Source: Segetibacter sp. (GTDB lineage: Bacteria; Bacteroidota; Bacteroidia; Chitinophagales; Chitinophagaceae). Taken from it: a DNA stretch of 64,000 nt. The first letter of the stretch is position 1. The number at the start of each line of letters is the position of its first letter. The stretch covers positions 62,001 to 126,000 of the forward strand of contig NZ_JAOQAH010000085.1 in the NCBI RefSeq assembly GCF_025963695.1, in the 5' to 3' direction. The notes below the pieces were generated by a model. The model made no database searches, had not been told where the DNA came from, and saw only the letters and a program-made list of their open reading frames with translations. Shown here one piece after another: positions 43,404 to 52,589 of this stretch. A program made the translations under genes and the position numbers.

Positions 43404-44768
43404 TTATCTTTTAAACGCTTTAATCACTTCCGGCAGAAAAATATTGGGATCCAATTCATTCCCTTTTTCGAGCGCTAGCCGAACGACCACTAATTTTTCC
43501 GAAGGTATAATCCATACATATTGACCTTCATAACCCTGGCAACGATAGCAGTCATCTGGTACAAGAGGATACTTTTTGGGTGCATGAGCGGTAGCTTTAT
43601 TAAGCCAGCAGTGAGCGCCATAACTTCCTTCTTTTTTAGCAGTTTTGGCAGTGGTTGGATTGGTAGTGAAACTGACCCAACCTTCGGGCAAGATTCTTTC
43701 GCCGTTCCAAATACCATCATTTAAATACAGTAAGCCAAAACGTGCCCAGTCAGATGCGGTTGCAAAACAATAAGATGAGCCTACAAAAGTGCCGCTGGCA
43801 TCTACTTCAAAAACGGTATTATTCATTCCGATTTTATGAAACAACTGGTCGTAGGGAAAGCGATGATAATCTGCTTCGTCAACGATACTTCGAATGATAT
43901 TGGAGAGAATGTTTGTTGAACCACTTGAATAATAGAATTTGGAGCCCGGCTCATCTTTAAGTTTTTTGTGGATGGCAAACCGGCCCATATTTTTTTCCTG
44001 GTACAGCATGTTTGTTGCGTCGCTGGGGGCCATGTAGTATTCCCACCATTTTAGACCGCTGCTCATATTAAGGAGATGAGCTATAGTAATTTTGCTTCTT
44101 TCGTCGTTTTGCCATTCTGCTATAGGTGCAGGTGCATAAATATCAAGCTTATTTTGTTGTACCAGGATGCCGATGAGTGCACTGGTGATACTTTTGGCCA
44201 TAGACCACCCGGCTAGTTTTGTGTTAGCTGAAAACCCTTCAGCATATTGTTCGGCAACAATTTCTCCGTCATACACTACCACAACAGCCCTTGTACCTCT
44301 TTTGTTCCCGACATCAAAGAATGCTTCAGCTAAAGCGGCCTTTAATTGTTCATGATCAATGAGCGGACTACCAGTACTTTTTACTTTATTTGCAAGTGGC
44401 CAATTAAATGTTCCTGTGGTTACTATCGGACCGGTTATTATTGTACTTGCCTGTTCTATTAACTCTCTTTCTTCTACTCCAATTATCAGAGTCGCACCCA
44501 ATCCCTCTCTATAAACAGCTTTCATTTTTGCCAGTCCCAGCACTGTACCCGTTACGGATCTCTCCTGTTTGTTAATTATATAACTCCCAAGGTTTAGAGG
44601 AAATGACCCTAGTTCGTTCTTAATAATATCTTCAGCCAATCTTTCGCAAACAAAAACATTAGAGCACATTACTTTAGCTCCGTATCCGGCGATGATAGGA
44701 AATACTTTTGTAACCAGGAAAATTCCGATTGACAAAAACAATAATAGAAGTAGGAGATACAGCAGCAT
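43404..44768 (-). CDS. Membrane-anchored serine hydrolase (class C beta-lactamase / 6-aminohexanoate-dimer-hydrolase-like)
   Basis: A 454-residue protein with an N-terminal membrane anchor (LLYLLLLLLFLSIGIFLVT). The catalytic fold begins near residue 155: SxxK motif Ser189-x-x-Lys192 in GWSMAKSIT, YSSGSTNILSNII as the YxN-type motif, and YGAHCWLNKATA in place of KTG. HLLNMSSGLKWWEYY and CYRCQGYEGQYVWIIPSEKL are typical of the 6-aminohexanoate-dimer hydrolase/EstB branch. It probably hydrolyses an amide or ester at the outer face of the inner membrane; resistance function is not implied. Confidence 0.85.
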   Translation of the reverse strand: MLLYLLLLLLFLSIGIFLVTKVFPIIAGYGAKVMCSNVFVCERLAEDIIKNELGSFPLNLGSYIINKQERSVTGTVLGLAKMKAVYREGLGATLIIGVEERELIEQASTIITGPIVTTGTFNWPLANKVKSTGSPLIDHEQLKAALAEAFFDVGNKRGTRAVVVVYDGEIVAEQYAEGFSANTKLAGWSMAKSITSALIGILVQQNKLDIYAPAPIAEWQNDERSKITIAHLLNMSSGLKWWEYYMAPSDATNMLYQEKNMGRFAIHKKLKDEPGSKFYYSSGSTNILSNIIRSIVDEADYHRFPYDQLFHKIGMNNTVFEVDASGTFVGSSYCFATASDWARFGLLYLNDGIWNGERILPEGWVSFTTNPTTAKTAKKEGSYGAHCWLNKATAHAPKKYPLVPDDCYRCQGYEGQYVWIIPSEKLVVVRLALEKGNELDPNIFLPEVIKAFKR

Positions 44769-44840
44769 TCGGTTGTTGTCTAAATATGGAAGTTAGTGCC
44801 CTTTTTTCATTTCACTATCCCGGTCGCAGTTCTTTTTAAA

Positions 44841-45674
44841 CTAGGTAAAGGCAAAGGCTAACTGAGATGTAAGTGAGGAATGCGCTAATCTTAGTTTTCG
44901 ATTTACGGGGCCGTAAATATTGTACACGGGCGTTTCTTCGAATCGGGATGCTACAACGATTTCTACTCCCTTGGCATTTTCGTCAAAAAGCTTCTGTACC
45001 AGTACAGGGCAATTATTATTCTTTGAAAGGTGGGAAAGAATAAGGTGGGTCATAAAAGCAGGCCGGTGATGGTTAAACAGGTCCAAAGCCTGGGTATTGC
45101 TTAGGTGTCCATTTCCACCGCTTATTCGCTTTTTGAGGAAGTAGGGATAATTTCCTTCTTCAAGCATTCCCTCATCGAAGTTGGCTTCTAAAAAGGCTGC
45201 GTGGCAATTTTTGAAGTGCTTTATTAAATTTTTACAAGGAGCGCCTATGTCGGTAAAAACACCCACGTTTACTTTGTTGTATTCAACAACAAAACTATAA
45301 GGGTCACATGCATCGTGCAGTTTTGCGAAGGCAGTAATAGCGAGTTCACCTATAAGGATAGGTTCATCGGGCACAAAGGATTTTACCAGATGTTCCGGCA
45401 TGTTAAAATGACACTGCAAAAGTGTAGGCGCGGTTATGTAAACAGGGACCTCGTATTTCTTTGCAAGCGTACAAATTCCCTTGATGTGGTCGCTATGTTC
45501 ATGCGATACAAAAACTGCTTTTATTTTCTGGATGTTCAATCCAAGCCGCTTCAATCGTTTTTCAACCTCGCGGCAAGAGATTCCTACATCAACCAAAATT
45601 GCTTCATTTTGGTTGCCTACGTAGTAGCAATTGCCATTGCTGCCAGAGTTGAGAGAAGTGATAAATAAGGACAT
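44841..45674 (-). CDS. MBL-fold metallohydrolase (YycJ/WalJ-like)
   Basis: A 277-residue metallo-beta-lactamase-fold protein. Metal motif HEHSDH at 58-63 (FVSHEHSDHIKGI), Asp in VFTDIGAP, and a late His in LILSHLSKNN. N-terminal SLNSGSNGNCYYVGNQNEAI is typical of the YycJ/WalJ group, where members are thought to act as 5' exonucleases in DNA repair or to modulate cell-wall signalling. It is cytoplasmic with no signal peptide. It stands alone. Confidence 0.85.
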   Translation of the reverse strand: MSLFITSLNSGSNGNCYYVGNQNEAILVDVGISCREVEKRLKRLGLNIQKIKAVFVSHEHSDHIKGICTLAKKYEVPVYITAPTLLQCHFNMPEHLVKSFVPDEPILIGELAITAFAKLHDACDPYSFVVEYNKVNVGVFTDIGAPCKNLIKHFKNCHAAFLEANFDEGMLEEGNYPYFLKKRISGGNGHLSNTQALDLFNHHRPAFMTHLILSHLSKNNNCPVLVQKLFDENAKGVEIVVASRFEETPVYNIYGPVNRKLRLAHSSLTSQLAFAFT

Positions 45675-46081
45675 AACGAAGCAAAGAAAGCAGGTTTTTG
45701 GGGAATTGGTTAAAAAGTATTTGTCCTTTTTATATAGCTGTGTAAAAACTAATTTGTAATGCTAAAGGCAGCAACGTTATCAACAATGTAAAAGGTTACA
45801 GTTTTATGTGGCATTGTTTTAAGACTTAGTAGAAATTTAAGACTTTAATGGTTTTGTCCAGGTTATTTCTAAGTATTATACGACTTGAGTTTGAACTGAA
45901 ATTTCTAAGTGGCAAAACACGTTCAATAAAACCTGCGCTTTTTGCTGCTTCATTTTTTTAATCAACCTTTGAAAATGAAACGGGAGCTGCTGAAGATATA
46001 CAGTACAAGGGTGCGACGCAACAATGACGGGAGTAGTTAGAATGACCGGAACCAGAAAATATACATCAACAGATACATCAT
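45675..46081. other. Intergenic, 407 bp, with one dispersed repeat
   Basis: It holds the repeat at 46003-46051 and upstream sequence of the MBL and threonine dehydrogenase genes. No coding frame is convincing. Confidence 0.4.
46003..46051 (+). repeat. Dispersed intergenic repeat, GTGCGACGC variant
   Basis: GTACAAG, G, core GTGCGACGCAAC, AATG, 19 variable bases, right box CCGGAACC. Left part is a perfect match to the consensus. Confidence 0.8.
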
Positions 46082-47032
46082 ATGCCTAACAGAGACGAAA
46101 AAATATTGGTGGTAGGAGCGTGCGGACAAATAGGAGTAGAATTGACTTTACAACTTAGAAAGATATACGGTGAAGGTGTAGTGATTGCGAGTGACTTGAG
46201 GGAGGAGCATCCTTTATTGAAGGGGACAGGGCCGTACGTTTCGCTGGATATTATGAATAAGGAAACTTTTCATGTGCTTGTTCTTAGATATAACATTACG
46301 CAGGTTTATTTACTGGCTGCAATTTTAAGTGCGACGGGAGAGAAAAATCCAACACTTGCATGGCACATTAATATGCAAAGTCTTTTGAACGTTTTAGAGG
46401 TTGCGAAAGAAGAAAATCTGGCAAAAATTTATTGGCCAAGTAGTATTGCTGTTTTTGGCCCTAATTCGCCAAAAGACAATACACCTCAACACACGACTAT
46501 TGAACCTACGACTGTTTACGGCATTAGTAAGTTTGCGGGGGAGCGATGGTGCGAATACTATTTCAACAGGTATAAGATTGATGTAAGGAGTTTGAGATAT
46601 CCTGGTTTGATCAGTTATAAGTCGCAGCCGGGAGGTGGTACAACAGACTACGCGATTGAGATTTTTCATGACGCTTTAAGCAGCCGGCATTATACCTCTT
46701 TTTTAAATGAGGACACGTACCTGCCTATGATGTATATGCCTGATGCCATACGGGCCACAATTGAATTAATGGAAGCTGATGCGTCTAAAATAAAAGTACG
46801 GTCTTCATATAATATCGGTTCTATGAGTTTTTCTCCCGGCGATATTGCTTCAGAAATTAAAAAGCATTTTCCTGACTTTACCATAAAATACCAGCCTGAC
46901 AGCAGGCAGAATATAGCTGATAGCTGGCCTAAAAGTATTGATGATAGCGAGGCTAAAAATGATTGGGGGTGGAAGCCTGAATTTGGTATAGAACGCATGA
47001 CAGAAGATATGCTGAAAAACTTACAGCAATAA
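46082..47032 (+). CDS. L-threonine 3-dehydrogenase, SDR/epimerase type
   Basis: A 316-residue extended SDR. The NAD-binding turn is VGACGQIGVEL (GACGQIG at 12-18), with catalytic Tyr146 and Lys150 in YGISK. SYKSQPGGGTTDYAIEIF is the segment that marks GalE-like L-threonine dehydrogenases, where it closes over the substrate. It oxidises L-threonine to 2-amino-3-ketobutyrate, which a separate ligase splits to glycine and acetyl-CoA. The ligase gene (kbl) is not in this window. Confidence 0.92.
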   Translation: MPNRDEKILVVGACGQIGVELTLQLRKIYGEGVVIASDLREEHPLLKGTGPYVSLDIMNKETFHVLVLRYNITQVYLLAAILSATGEKNPTLAWHINMQSLLNVLEVAKEENLAKIYWPSSIAVFGPNSPKDNTPQHTTIEPTTVYGISKFAGERWCEYYFNRYKIDVRSLRYPGLISYKSQPGGGTTDYAIEIFHDALSSRHYTSFLNEDTYLPMMYMPDAIRATIELMEADASKIKVRSSYNIGSMSFSPGDIASEIKKHFPDFTIKYQPDSRQNIADSWPKSIDDSEAKNDWGWKPEFGIERMTEDMLKNLQQ

Positions 47033-47070
47033 AAAAACAAAGAGCACCAGCACTTATGCTCTTTGTTTTT
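47033..47070. terminator. Bidirectional terminator between convergent genes
   Basis: A perfect 14-bp stem AAAAACAAAGAGCA / TGCTCTTTGTTTTT around a 10-base loop, directly after the threonine dehydrogenase stop and 18 bp before the stop of the converging gene. Confidence 0.85.
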
Positions 47071-47087
47071 ATTAATCTCGTTGCAGC

Positions 47088-47816
47088 CTAAAATCTGATT
47101 CCAAGGTTAATACCTAAACCTCTTACACCAACCATAGTTCCTGACGTAATAATGGTAGCGCCACTACTATTTACAGTAGATTTAATTGAAGTAAATGCAA
47201 CGTCTATACTTTCAAGTTCCTCGCGAAGAGATCGCTGTTCTGACTCACTGAGCGGGGTTTGAGCTATAAAATTTCCATTAGCACTTCCGATGCTTCCCCC
47301 AATGATCCACCAATCTAAGAACAAACGCTTGTGTAAATTAAAGCTGCTACCTAACATTAGCCCCCCCGTTGCCGAATTGAGTGATCCGGTAAATACAAGA
47401 TCTCTTTTAGTATTGGTTGAAGTAGTATATGTAATGGGTCCCTGAAGATTGTAACGGCCAAATCTTCCGTAGGGGGCAAGATAAAAGCCATGGAACGCGC
47501 CTTTTTTTCCCAGGTAATATCTAACCTCGGGTGTGAAAATAGAAGTGCCTAGTTTAAAGTCTCCTATCTTAATATCAGGATCATCAATTTGGCTTTCAAT
47601 AAAAGATTTAAAAGCAATGTTCGAGGTCGGAATTTTACTGTATCCTAAAGCAACTGTAAGTCTTTTTCCTATTTGCCTTTCATATTGTAGGCCGAAGCCT
47701 TTGCCAACAAAAGCAGACAAATTTACTTTCGCCATATTTTTGCCTTCTATGATTTGTGACTTAGCAGGAAGATAACTTAGAAAAACCAATACCGGCAGTA
47801 ACGTCCTTATATTCAT
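47088..47816 (-). CDS. Outer-membrane beta-barrel protein, hypothetical
   Basis: A 242-residue protein with a signal peptide (MNIRTLLPVLVFLSYLPAKS). The mature part has alternating hydrophobic strands with aromatic belts (GFGLQYERQIGKRLTVALGY; FTPEVRYYLGKKGAFHGFYL; GVRGLGINLGIRF at the end). The C-terminal residue is Phe, as expected for BAM-inserted barrels. It is similar in outline to small Bacteroidota OmpA-like barrels with no peptidoglycan domain. Function unknown. Confidence 0.75.
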   Translation of the reverse strand: MNIRTLLPVLVFLSYLPAKSQIIEGKNMAKVNLSAFVGKGFGLQYERQIGKRLTVALGYSKIPTSNIAFKSFIESQIDDPDIKIGDFKLGTSIFTPEVRYYLGKKGAFHGFYLAPYGRFGRYNLQGPITYTTSTNTKRDLVFTGSLNSATGGLMLGSSFNLHKRLFLDWWIIGGSIGSANGNFIAQTPLSESEQRSLREELESIDVAFTSIKSTVNSSGATIITSGTMVGVRGLGINLGIRF

Positions 47817-47859
47817 TTTACTATTTTTAATAAACTAGCAACTTTAACGCCAAGTGCAT

Positions 47860-48282
47860 TTATAATATTATACTGTTACCAGCAATATCCGTCACTGTTT
47901 TATTTTCTAAAATAGCCAAAGAAGCATCTCGAACCTGCAACATAACCCTGTTAAGTCCACAGTAATTTTCGTCGCAATTTTTGCATTTTGTATAGAAGTG
48001 AAGGCTTACACACGGCAGTAGCGATATGGGGCCGTCCATCAGTCGCATTACTGTTGCCAGTTTAATTTCACCTGGGTTTTTTGCAAACAAATAGCCGCCG
48101 CCTTTTCCTTTTTTACTATCAAGTATTCCCGCTTTTTTTAATTGCAATAAGATATTCTCAAGAAATTTTAAGGGGATGGTTTTTTGCTCTGATATTTCTG
48201 CAATCAAAATAGGCCTTTGCTTATCCTGCTGTGCCATATACATTAATGCTTTAAAAGCATACTGCGTCTTCATTGAAAGCAT
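47860..48282 (-). CDS. Rrf2-family transcriptional regulator
   Basis: A 140-residue winged-helix protein. The N-terminal Rrf2 signature MKTQYAFKALMYMAQQDKQ and the wing GILDSKKGKGGGYLFAK are clear. Cysteines in PCVSLHFYTKCKNCDENYCG could hold an iron-sulfur cluster, as in IscR/NsrR-type regulators. It is divergent from the methyltransferase gene at 48384, which it may control. The signal is probably oxidative or iron-related. Confidence 0.88.
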   Translation of the reverse strand: MLSMKTQYAFKALMYMAQQDKQRPILIAEISEQKTIPLKFLENILLQLKKAGILDSKKGKGGGYLFAKNPGEIKLATVMRLMDGPISLLPCVSLHFYTKCKNCDENYCGLNRVMLQVRDASLAILENKTVTDIAGNSIIL

Positions 48283-48368
48283 AGAACCATTTTTATTAAA
48301 ATTAAAATTAGTGTTATTAATTATTCCGTTTTCAGTAATCCTTATTTCGATACGCTAACATTGGCATC

Positions 48369-48376
48369 TACTTTTG
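48369..48376 (+). promoter_or_regulatory. Putative -7 box (TACTTTTG)
   Basis: TACTTTTG fits TAnnTTTG and lies 7 bases before the methyltransferase ATG, inside the 101-bp divergent spacer with the Rrf2 gene. Confidence 0.4.
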
Positions 48377-48383
48377 CATTGAG

Positions 48384-49025
48384 ATGACAAGTAATTACAA
48401 CAATATTGCTTCTTTCTATGACTTTCTTTCAAAAATGGTCTTTGGTAATGCCATAATAAACGCTCAAAGATTTTTGGTAGAAGCAATACCGGCCAAAAGT
48501 ACTGTTTTGATTGTTGGAGGAGGCACCGGGTGGATTTTAGAAGAAATTGCTAAAGTGCATTCCGAAGGACTGGAGATAGCGTATGTAGAGCCGTCAGAAA
48601 AAATGGTTTCAATGTCAGAAAAAAGAAACGCAGGTTTCAATGAAGTCATTTTTATTAATAAGACCATAGAGGAAGTAGAATTTCCTAATCATTTTGATAT
48701 AGTAATAACTCCCTTTCTTTTTGATAACTTTTCTTCAATTACTTCGAACCAGGTTTTCCAAAAGATAGATGGTTGTTTAGTACCCGACGGTATGTGGTTA
48801 TTTGTCGACCTTCAACCAATTAAGAAAGGTGTATTGTGGCAGCACATGCTGTTAAAACTTATGTATCTCTTTTTTAAATTAGTTTGTCAAATTGAAGCCA
48901 ATAGCCTACATGATACTACGGTATTATTCCATCAGTATAAGTACAAGCTGATTTCGTCCAGAACCTTTTTTAAAAATTTTATCTGTTCTTCTGTTTATAA
49001 AAAGTGCCACGGCTGTACAGAATAA
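48384..49025 (+). CDS. Class I SAM-dependent methyltransferase-like protein
   Basis: A 213-residue protein. Motif I reads VLIVGGGTGWILEEIA, followed by the acidic VEPSEKMVSMSEKR and the post-motif region FDIVITPFLFDNFS. The C-terminal part is hydrophobic (MLLKLMYLFFKLVCQIEA), suggesting membrane contact. It shares a divergent promoter region with the Rrf2 regulator. Substrate unknown. Confidence 0.7.
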   Translation: MTSNYNNIASFYDFLSKMVFGNAIINAQRFLVEAIPAKSTVLIVGGGTGWILEEIAKVHSEGLEIAYVEPSEKMVSMSEKRNAGFNEVIFINKTIEEVEFPNHFDIVITPFLFDNFSSITSNQVFQKIDGCLVPDGMWLFVDLQPIKKGVLWQHMLLKLMYLFFKLVCQIEANSLHDTTVLFHQYKYKLISSRTFFKNFICSSVYKKCHGCTE

Positions 49026-49087
49026 GTTGTCGACTTTATGCACTCAAAATTTTCCTCATTCATTGCAACATGTCAGGAAGTAGCGTT

Positions 49088-49200
49088 GTACACCGTGCAG
49101 ACAATTTCGAAGAGATTCAAGGGTTTTGGTTTTGGCTTGTACATAGGCAGGCAAATAACTGATGCACATAATGGTGAGTTGCGGTATAAAGCAGGGAAAA
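49088..49200 (+). pseudogene. Fragment of a sensor histidine kinase ATPase domain
   Basis: One frame reads VHRADNFEEIQGF and the next GFGFGLYIGRQITDAHNGEL then RYKAG, which together match the end of a HATPase domain (F box, then G2 box 'GxGLGLYIxxxIxxxHxGxL'). A one-base shift separates the two. No other kinase parts are present. It lies just downstream of the methyltransferase gene. Confidence 0.5.
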
Positions 49201-49242
49201 TAAAACCTCTACTTTTATTTCTCCATTCCTAAAGCTTCATAC

Positions 49243-49878
49243 TTATATGCTAAAGCTTCTTATTTGGCTTATAAAGTTTTGAAGAAGGTCGTACTGCGAA
49301 AATGCGTAGCCAAATACGAGAAGCAGACCTATTCCAGCCAAAGCGCCGAACAAATGCGCCGAGTGATTAATGCCACTTGCTCCACGACGATCAAGATAAG
49401 CGGTTATACCGAGATATATAAAACCGAAAATAAAACCAGGAATACCAATCGGTATAAATAGTATTCCCATCTTAGCTAAAGGGTTTAAAAAGATACCGGC
49501 GAATATGATTGCTGACACCGCTCCACTTGCCCCTAAACTTCTGTAATAATAATCATCCTTATGTTTGCTGTAAGTCGGTAACAGGCAAAGGAACTGTGAA
49601 ATTACATACAAGGCAATAAAGAGAACAGAACCTAACGAGCCAAAAAGATACTTAAATGTACCTTCAACCATTTCTCCAAAGCTGTAAAATGAAAACATGT
49701 TGAAGAGCAAATGAGTTATATCAGCATGGATTAAAGCACACGAAAAAAACCTGTACCACTGTTTTTGATTGGTGACTGCAGGAGGATAAAATATAAGTTG
49801 ATCTGTGACTTTTTGATTTGAGAAAGCCGAAAAAGAAACGATCGAGGTTATAATAATTATTATTAAAGTAATACTCAT
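49243..49878 (-). CDS. Rhomboid-family intramembrane serine protease
   Basis: A 211-residue polytopic protein with about six membrane helices. The catalytic Ser118 lies in GASGA and the His175 in INHSAHLFG, with the HxxxN helix HLLFNMFSFYSFG near residues 56-68. It should cleave membrane proteins within the bilayer. It lies 19 bp downstream of rlmH on the same strand, so the two may form an operon. Confidence 0.9.
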   Translation of the reverse strand: MSITLIIIIITSIVSFSAFSNQKVTDQLIFYPPAVTNQKQWYRFFSCALIHADITHLLFNMFSFYSFGEMVEGTFKYLFGSLGSVLFIALYVISQFLCLLPTYSKHKDDYYYRSLGASGAVSAIIFAGIFLNPLAKMGILFIPIGIPGFIFGFIYLGITAYLDRRGASGINHSAHLFGALAGIGLLLVFGYAFSQYDLLQNFISQIRSFSI

Positions 49879-49897
49879 AGGAGGGCAAGTTAAAGAA

Positions 49898-50371
49898 TTA
49901 TTCGTGATGGTATTTTTCGTTTCTAATGATTGTACAAGCCCTATATATTTGCTCAGCTAACATTAACCTTACCAGTTGATGGGGAAATACCAAAGGAGAA
50001 AATGACCATATAAAATTGGCCCTTGTTTTAATTTGCTCATCCACACCAAAAGCACCTCCTATTAAAAAGACGACATTTTTAATACTATTGTTTGCCCTCG
50101 CTTCAATCATTGCCGCAACCTGCGGTGAGTTGATATGTTTACCTTTTTCATCCAGCAAAACAAGGTAATCGTCCTTTTGCAAACCGTTTAAAACACTTTG
50201 TGCCTCATTCTTTTTTATGTCATTTTCTACTGAGTGAATTGTTTGTTTTGCAGCAGCAAGTATTCTCCATTCAACGGGATAATACTTCGATATTCTCTTT
50301 GTGAAGTCTTCTATGCCCTCCTTCACGTAACTCTCATGTCCCTTGCCGACAGACCATAGCTGAATTTTCAT
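49898..50371 (-). CDS. rlmH: 23S rRNA (pseudouridine1915-N3)-methyltransferase RlmH
   Basis: A 157-residue SPOUT methyltransferase. Hallmarks: N-terminal MKIQLWSVGKGHESYVKEGI, VLLDEKGKHINSPQVA, the SAM-binding knot VVFLIGGAFGVDEQIK, and the C-terminal FPHQLVRLMLAEQIYRACTI then NEKYHHE. It methylates pseudouridine 1915 in helix 69 of 23S rRNA. Length and both ends match the family. Confidence 0.97.
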   Translation of the reverse strand: MKIQLWSVGKGHESYVKEGIEDFTKRISKYYPVEWRILAAAKQTIHSVENDIKKNEAQSVLNGLQKDDYLVLLDEKGKHINSPQVAAMIEARANNSIKNVVFLIGGAFGVDEQIKTRANFIWSFSPLVFPHQLVRLMLAEQIYRACTIIRNEKYHHE

Positions 50372-50438
50372 AAGCCGAAGTTAATTTGCCTGAGGCTGCT
50401 TTTTTCGCCAAATAAAAAAATAAATTGCATAAATAAAT

Positions 50439-52385
50439 ATGCTAATGTCAAGGTTGTTAATTATACTGGTCTTTTTACTTACTTCAGTCGCAAATGCTCA
50501 AACCCTAAATCGACGTTTTTTAGAAATTGCAAAGTATAGTGGGTTGGGAATAAATGGAGCGGATTATTTTCAGAACAATAAAATGAGCTTTTACGATGTG
50601 AAGTATGTAAAGATTGATATTGCCGTTCAGCCTAAAAGCAAATTTATAACAGCAAAGTGCGATTATAGTGTTTTAGTAACCCTGCCCTTAGACACTTTTG
50701 CAATCGAATTTAAACAAACAATGCAGCTTGATTCTGTTTGTATAAATAATGTAAAAACAGTCTTTACGCGAGCCAATGACCATATTTACATTCCCCTACC
50801 TGTAGCGGCTGCTGGAACTTTTCTCAATCTTTCTTTTTATTATAAGGGAAATGTTGCTGCAGGGTTTTTTGCCGGCACAGATGCAAATGGTCTTGACTAT
50901 ACAGCAAGTCTTTCCGAGGCTTTCCAGGCGCGGGAATGGTTTCCTGCAAAACAGTTATTGAACGACAAAATCGACTCGACTGATATTTGGATAACCACGG
51001 GAGCTGCTTTCAAAGCCGGCTCCAATGGTCTTTTGAAGGCGGTGATTGACCTGCCGAACAATATGAAGCAATACCGTTGGGCTTGCCGATATCCTTTGAA
51101 TTATTACATGCCCAGCGTTGCTGTTGGAAACTACCTGGAATATAACAGTTATGCAAAGCCTGCTGCTATAGCCCCAGACTCTATATTGGTGCAAAATTTT
51201 GTTTATAATAGCCTGCCCTATTTTAGCCAGGTAAAACCACAGTTAGATAAAACGCCCCGCTTCATCGAAAAATTTAGCGAGCTATTTGGTATTTATCCCT
51301 TTTATAAAGAAAAATACGGGCACGCCCAGGCAGATATTGGTGGCGGAATGGAGCATGCAACCATGACCACTATAAAGAATTTTGAAGAGCGGCTTGTTGC
51401 CCATGAGTTAGCACACCAATGGTTCGGCGACAATGTTACATGTGCCAGCTGGAATGATATATGGGTTAACGAAAGTTTTGCGACTTATAGCGAATACCTG
51501 GCGGCACAATATCTTCCCGCTCTTTTTCCTGCAACTGCATCCCAGATAATGGACGATCTTCACAGCAACGCAATATCTGCTCCTACAGGCAGTGTGTATG
51601 TTCCTCCTTCTGAGCGCTACAACGAATCGAGAATATTTAGTTACCGGCTTACCTATGCAAAAGGTGCGGCTGCTTTGCACAACCTGCGTTTTGAAATGCA
51701 AGATGATTCCTTGTTTTTCAAAACCCTTAAAATCTACCAGCAACAGTACGCCAGTTCTTTTGCAACAACCGCAAATTTCAAGGCAGTTGCAGAGCAGGTA
51801 AGTGGTAAAAATTTAACCGCGTTTTTCAATCAAAGAATTTACGGAGAAGGCTATCCTATTTACAACGTTACTTATTTAAAGCACGGAACTGATACTGTTG
51901 TTTTACAAATAAATCAAACTACATCTGCCCCTGCAGTAACTCCTTTTTTTTCCGGTTTAATGGAGTACAAAATTTTATCTCCCCAGGGCGACACTACAGT
52001 TAAATTCAATCATACTGCTAATGAACAAACGTTTACGTTTTACCTTCCTAAAACAGTAACAGGCGTTGTGGTTGACCCAAAAAATTGGGTTTTAAACGGG
52101 GTAGGAACTATTAAGGAAGGCGTGTCAACTGCGCCGCCTGTTGTTGATCGTCTAACTGTTTTTCCGAATCCAGCTAAAGATAACATCTCCATCCGTATGC
52201 CTTTAAATACTTATAATATTATGAGGCTTATTGATGTAAACGGAAGGTTGATTGCTACTTATACAATACCTGCCGGAACAACTTTGTTCAAACAAAATCT
52301 CCATCTTCCTACGGGCATTTACTTCCTTTATTTTTTTGGAAACAAAGCTTCAGATGTTCGAAAAATATTGGTAAGTGGGAGATAA
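50439..52385 (+). CDS. M1-family metallopeptidase with T9SS sorting domain
   Basis: A 648-residue exported protein with signal peptide MLMSRLLIILVFLLTSVANA (a second ATG at 50445 is equally possible). The N-terminal beta saddle precedes the catalytic domain: exopeptidase motif GGMEHATM, zinc motif HELAHQ (about 322-327) and the third ligand Glu in NESFATYSEY. The last 80 residues are a T9SS type A sorting domain (VFPNPAKDNISIRMP; GIYFLYFFGNKASDVRKILV). It should trim peptides at the cell surface. The ERAP-like C-terminal helical domain is shortened. Confidence 0.92.
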   Translation: MLMSRLLIILVFLLTSVANAQTLNRRFLEIAKYSGLGINGADYFQNNKMSFYDVKYVKIDIAVQPKSKFITAKCDYSVLVTLPLDTFAIEFKQTMQLDSVCINNVKTVFTRANDHIYIPLPVAAAGTFLNLSFYYKGNVAAGFFAGTDANGLDYTASLSEAFQAREWFPAKQLLNDKIDSTDIWITTGAAFKAGSNGLLKAVIDLPNNMKQYRWACRYPLNYYMPSVAVGNYLEYNSYAKPAAIAPDSILVQNFVYNSLPYFSQVKPQLDKTPRFIEKFSELFGIYPFYKEKYGHAQADIGGGMEHATMTTIKNFEERLVAHELAHQWFGDNVTCASWNDIWVNESFATYSEYLAAQYLPALFPATASQIMDDLHSNAISAPTGSVYVPPSERYNESRIFSYRLTYAKGAAALHNLRFEMQDDSLFFKTLKIYQQQYASSFATTANFKAVAEQVSGKNLTAFFNQRIYGEGYPIYNVTYLKHGTDTVVLQINQTTSAPAVTPFFSGLMEYKILSPQGDTTVKFNHTANEQTFTFYLPKTVTGVVVDPKNWVLNGVGTIKEGVSTAPPVVDRLTVFPNPAKDNISIRMPLNTYNIMRLIDVNGRLIATYTIPAGTTLFKQNLHLPTGIYFLYFFGNKASDVRKILVSGR

Positions 52386-52406
52386 ATAGAAGTAGGAATT
52401 TTTGTT

Positions 52407-52455
52407 GGTCGGCTTCAAAGCTTGCTTCATCAGCCGTTGCGTCGCACACTGCAAC
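52407..52455 (-). repeat. Dispersed intergenic repeat, GTGCGACGC variant
   Basis: Minus strand: GTTGCAG in place of GTACAAG, core GTGTGCGACGCAAC region exact, then GGCT, 18 variable bases and right box CCGACC. It lies between the convergent M1 peptidase and ispE genes. Confidence 0.7.
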
Positions 52456-52589
52456 TTTTGTAATTCTATTGATATTTCTGTCTCTGCAAAAAAGAAATGC
52501 AAGACTCAAAAGTAAAAGCTTTGCGTCTTACATTTCTTTGTTTTCTGCCCCAAAAATCCGCAATAAATTGGTTGCAAGGAAAGCAAGCA

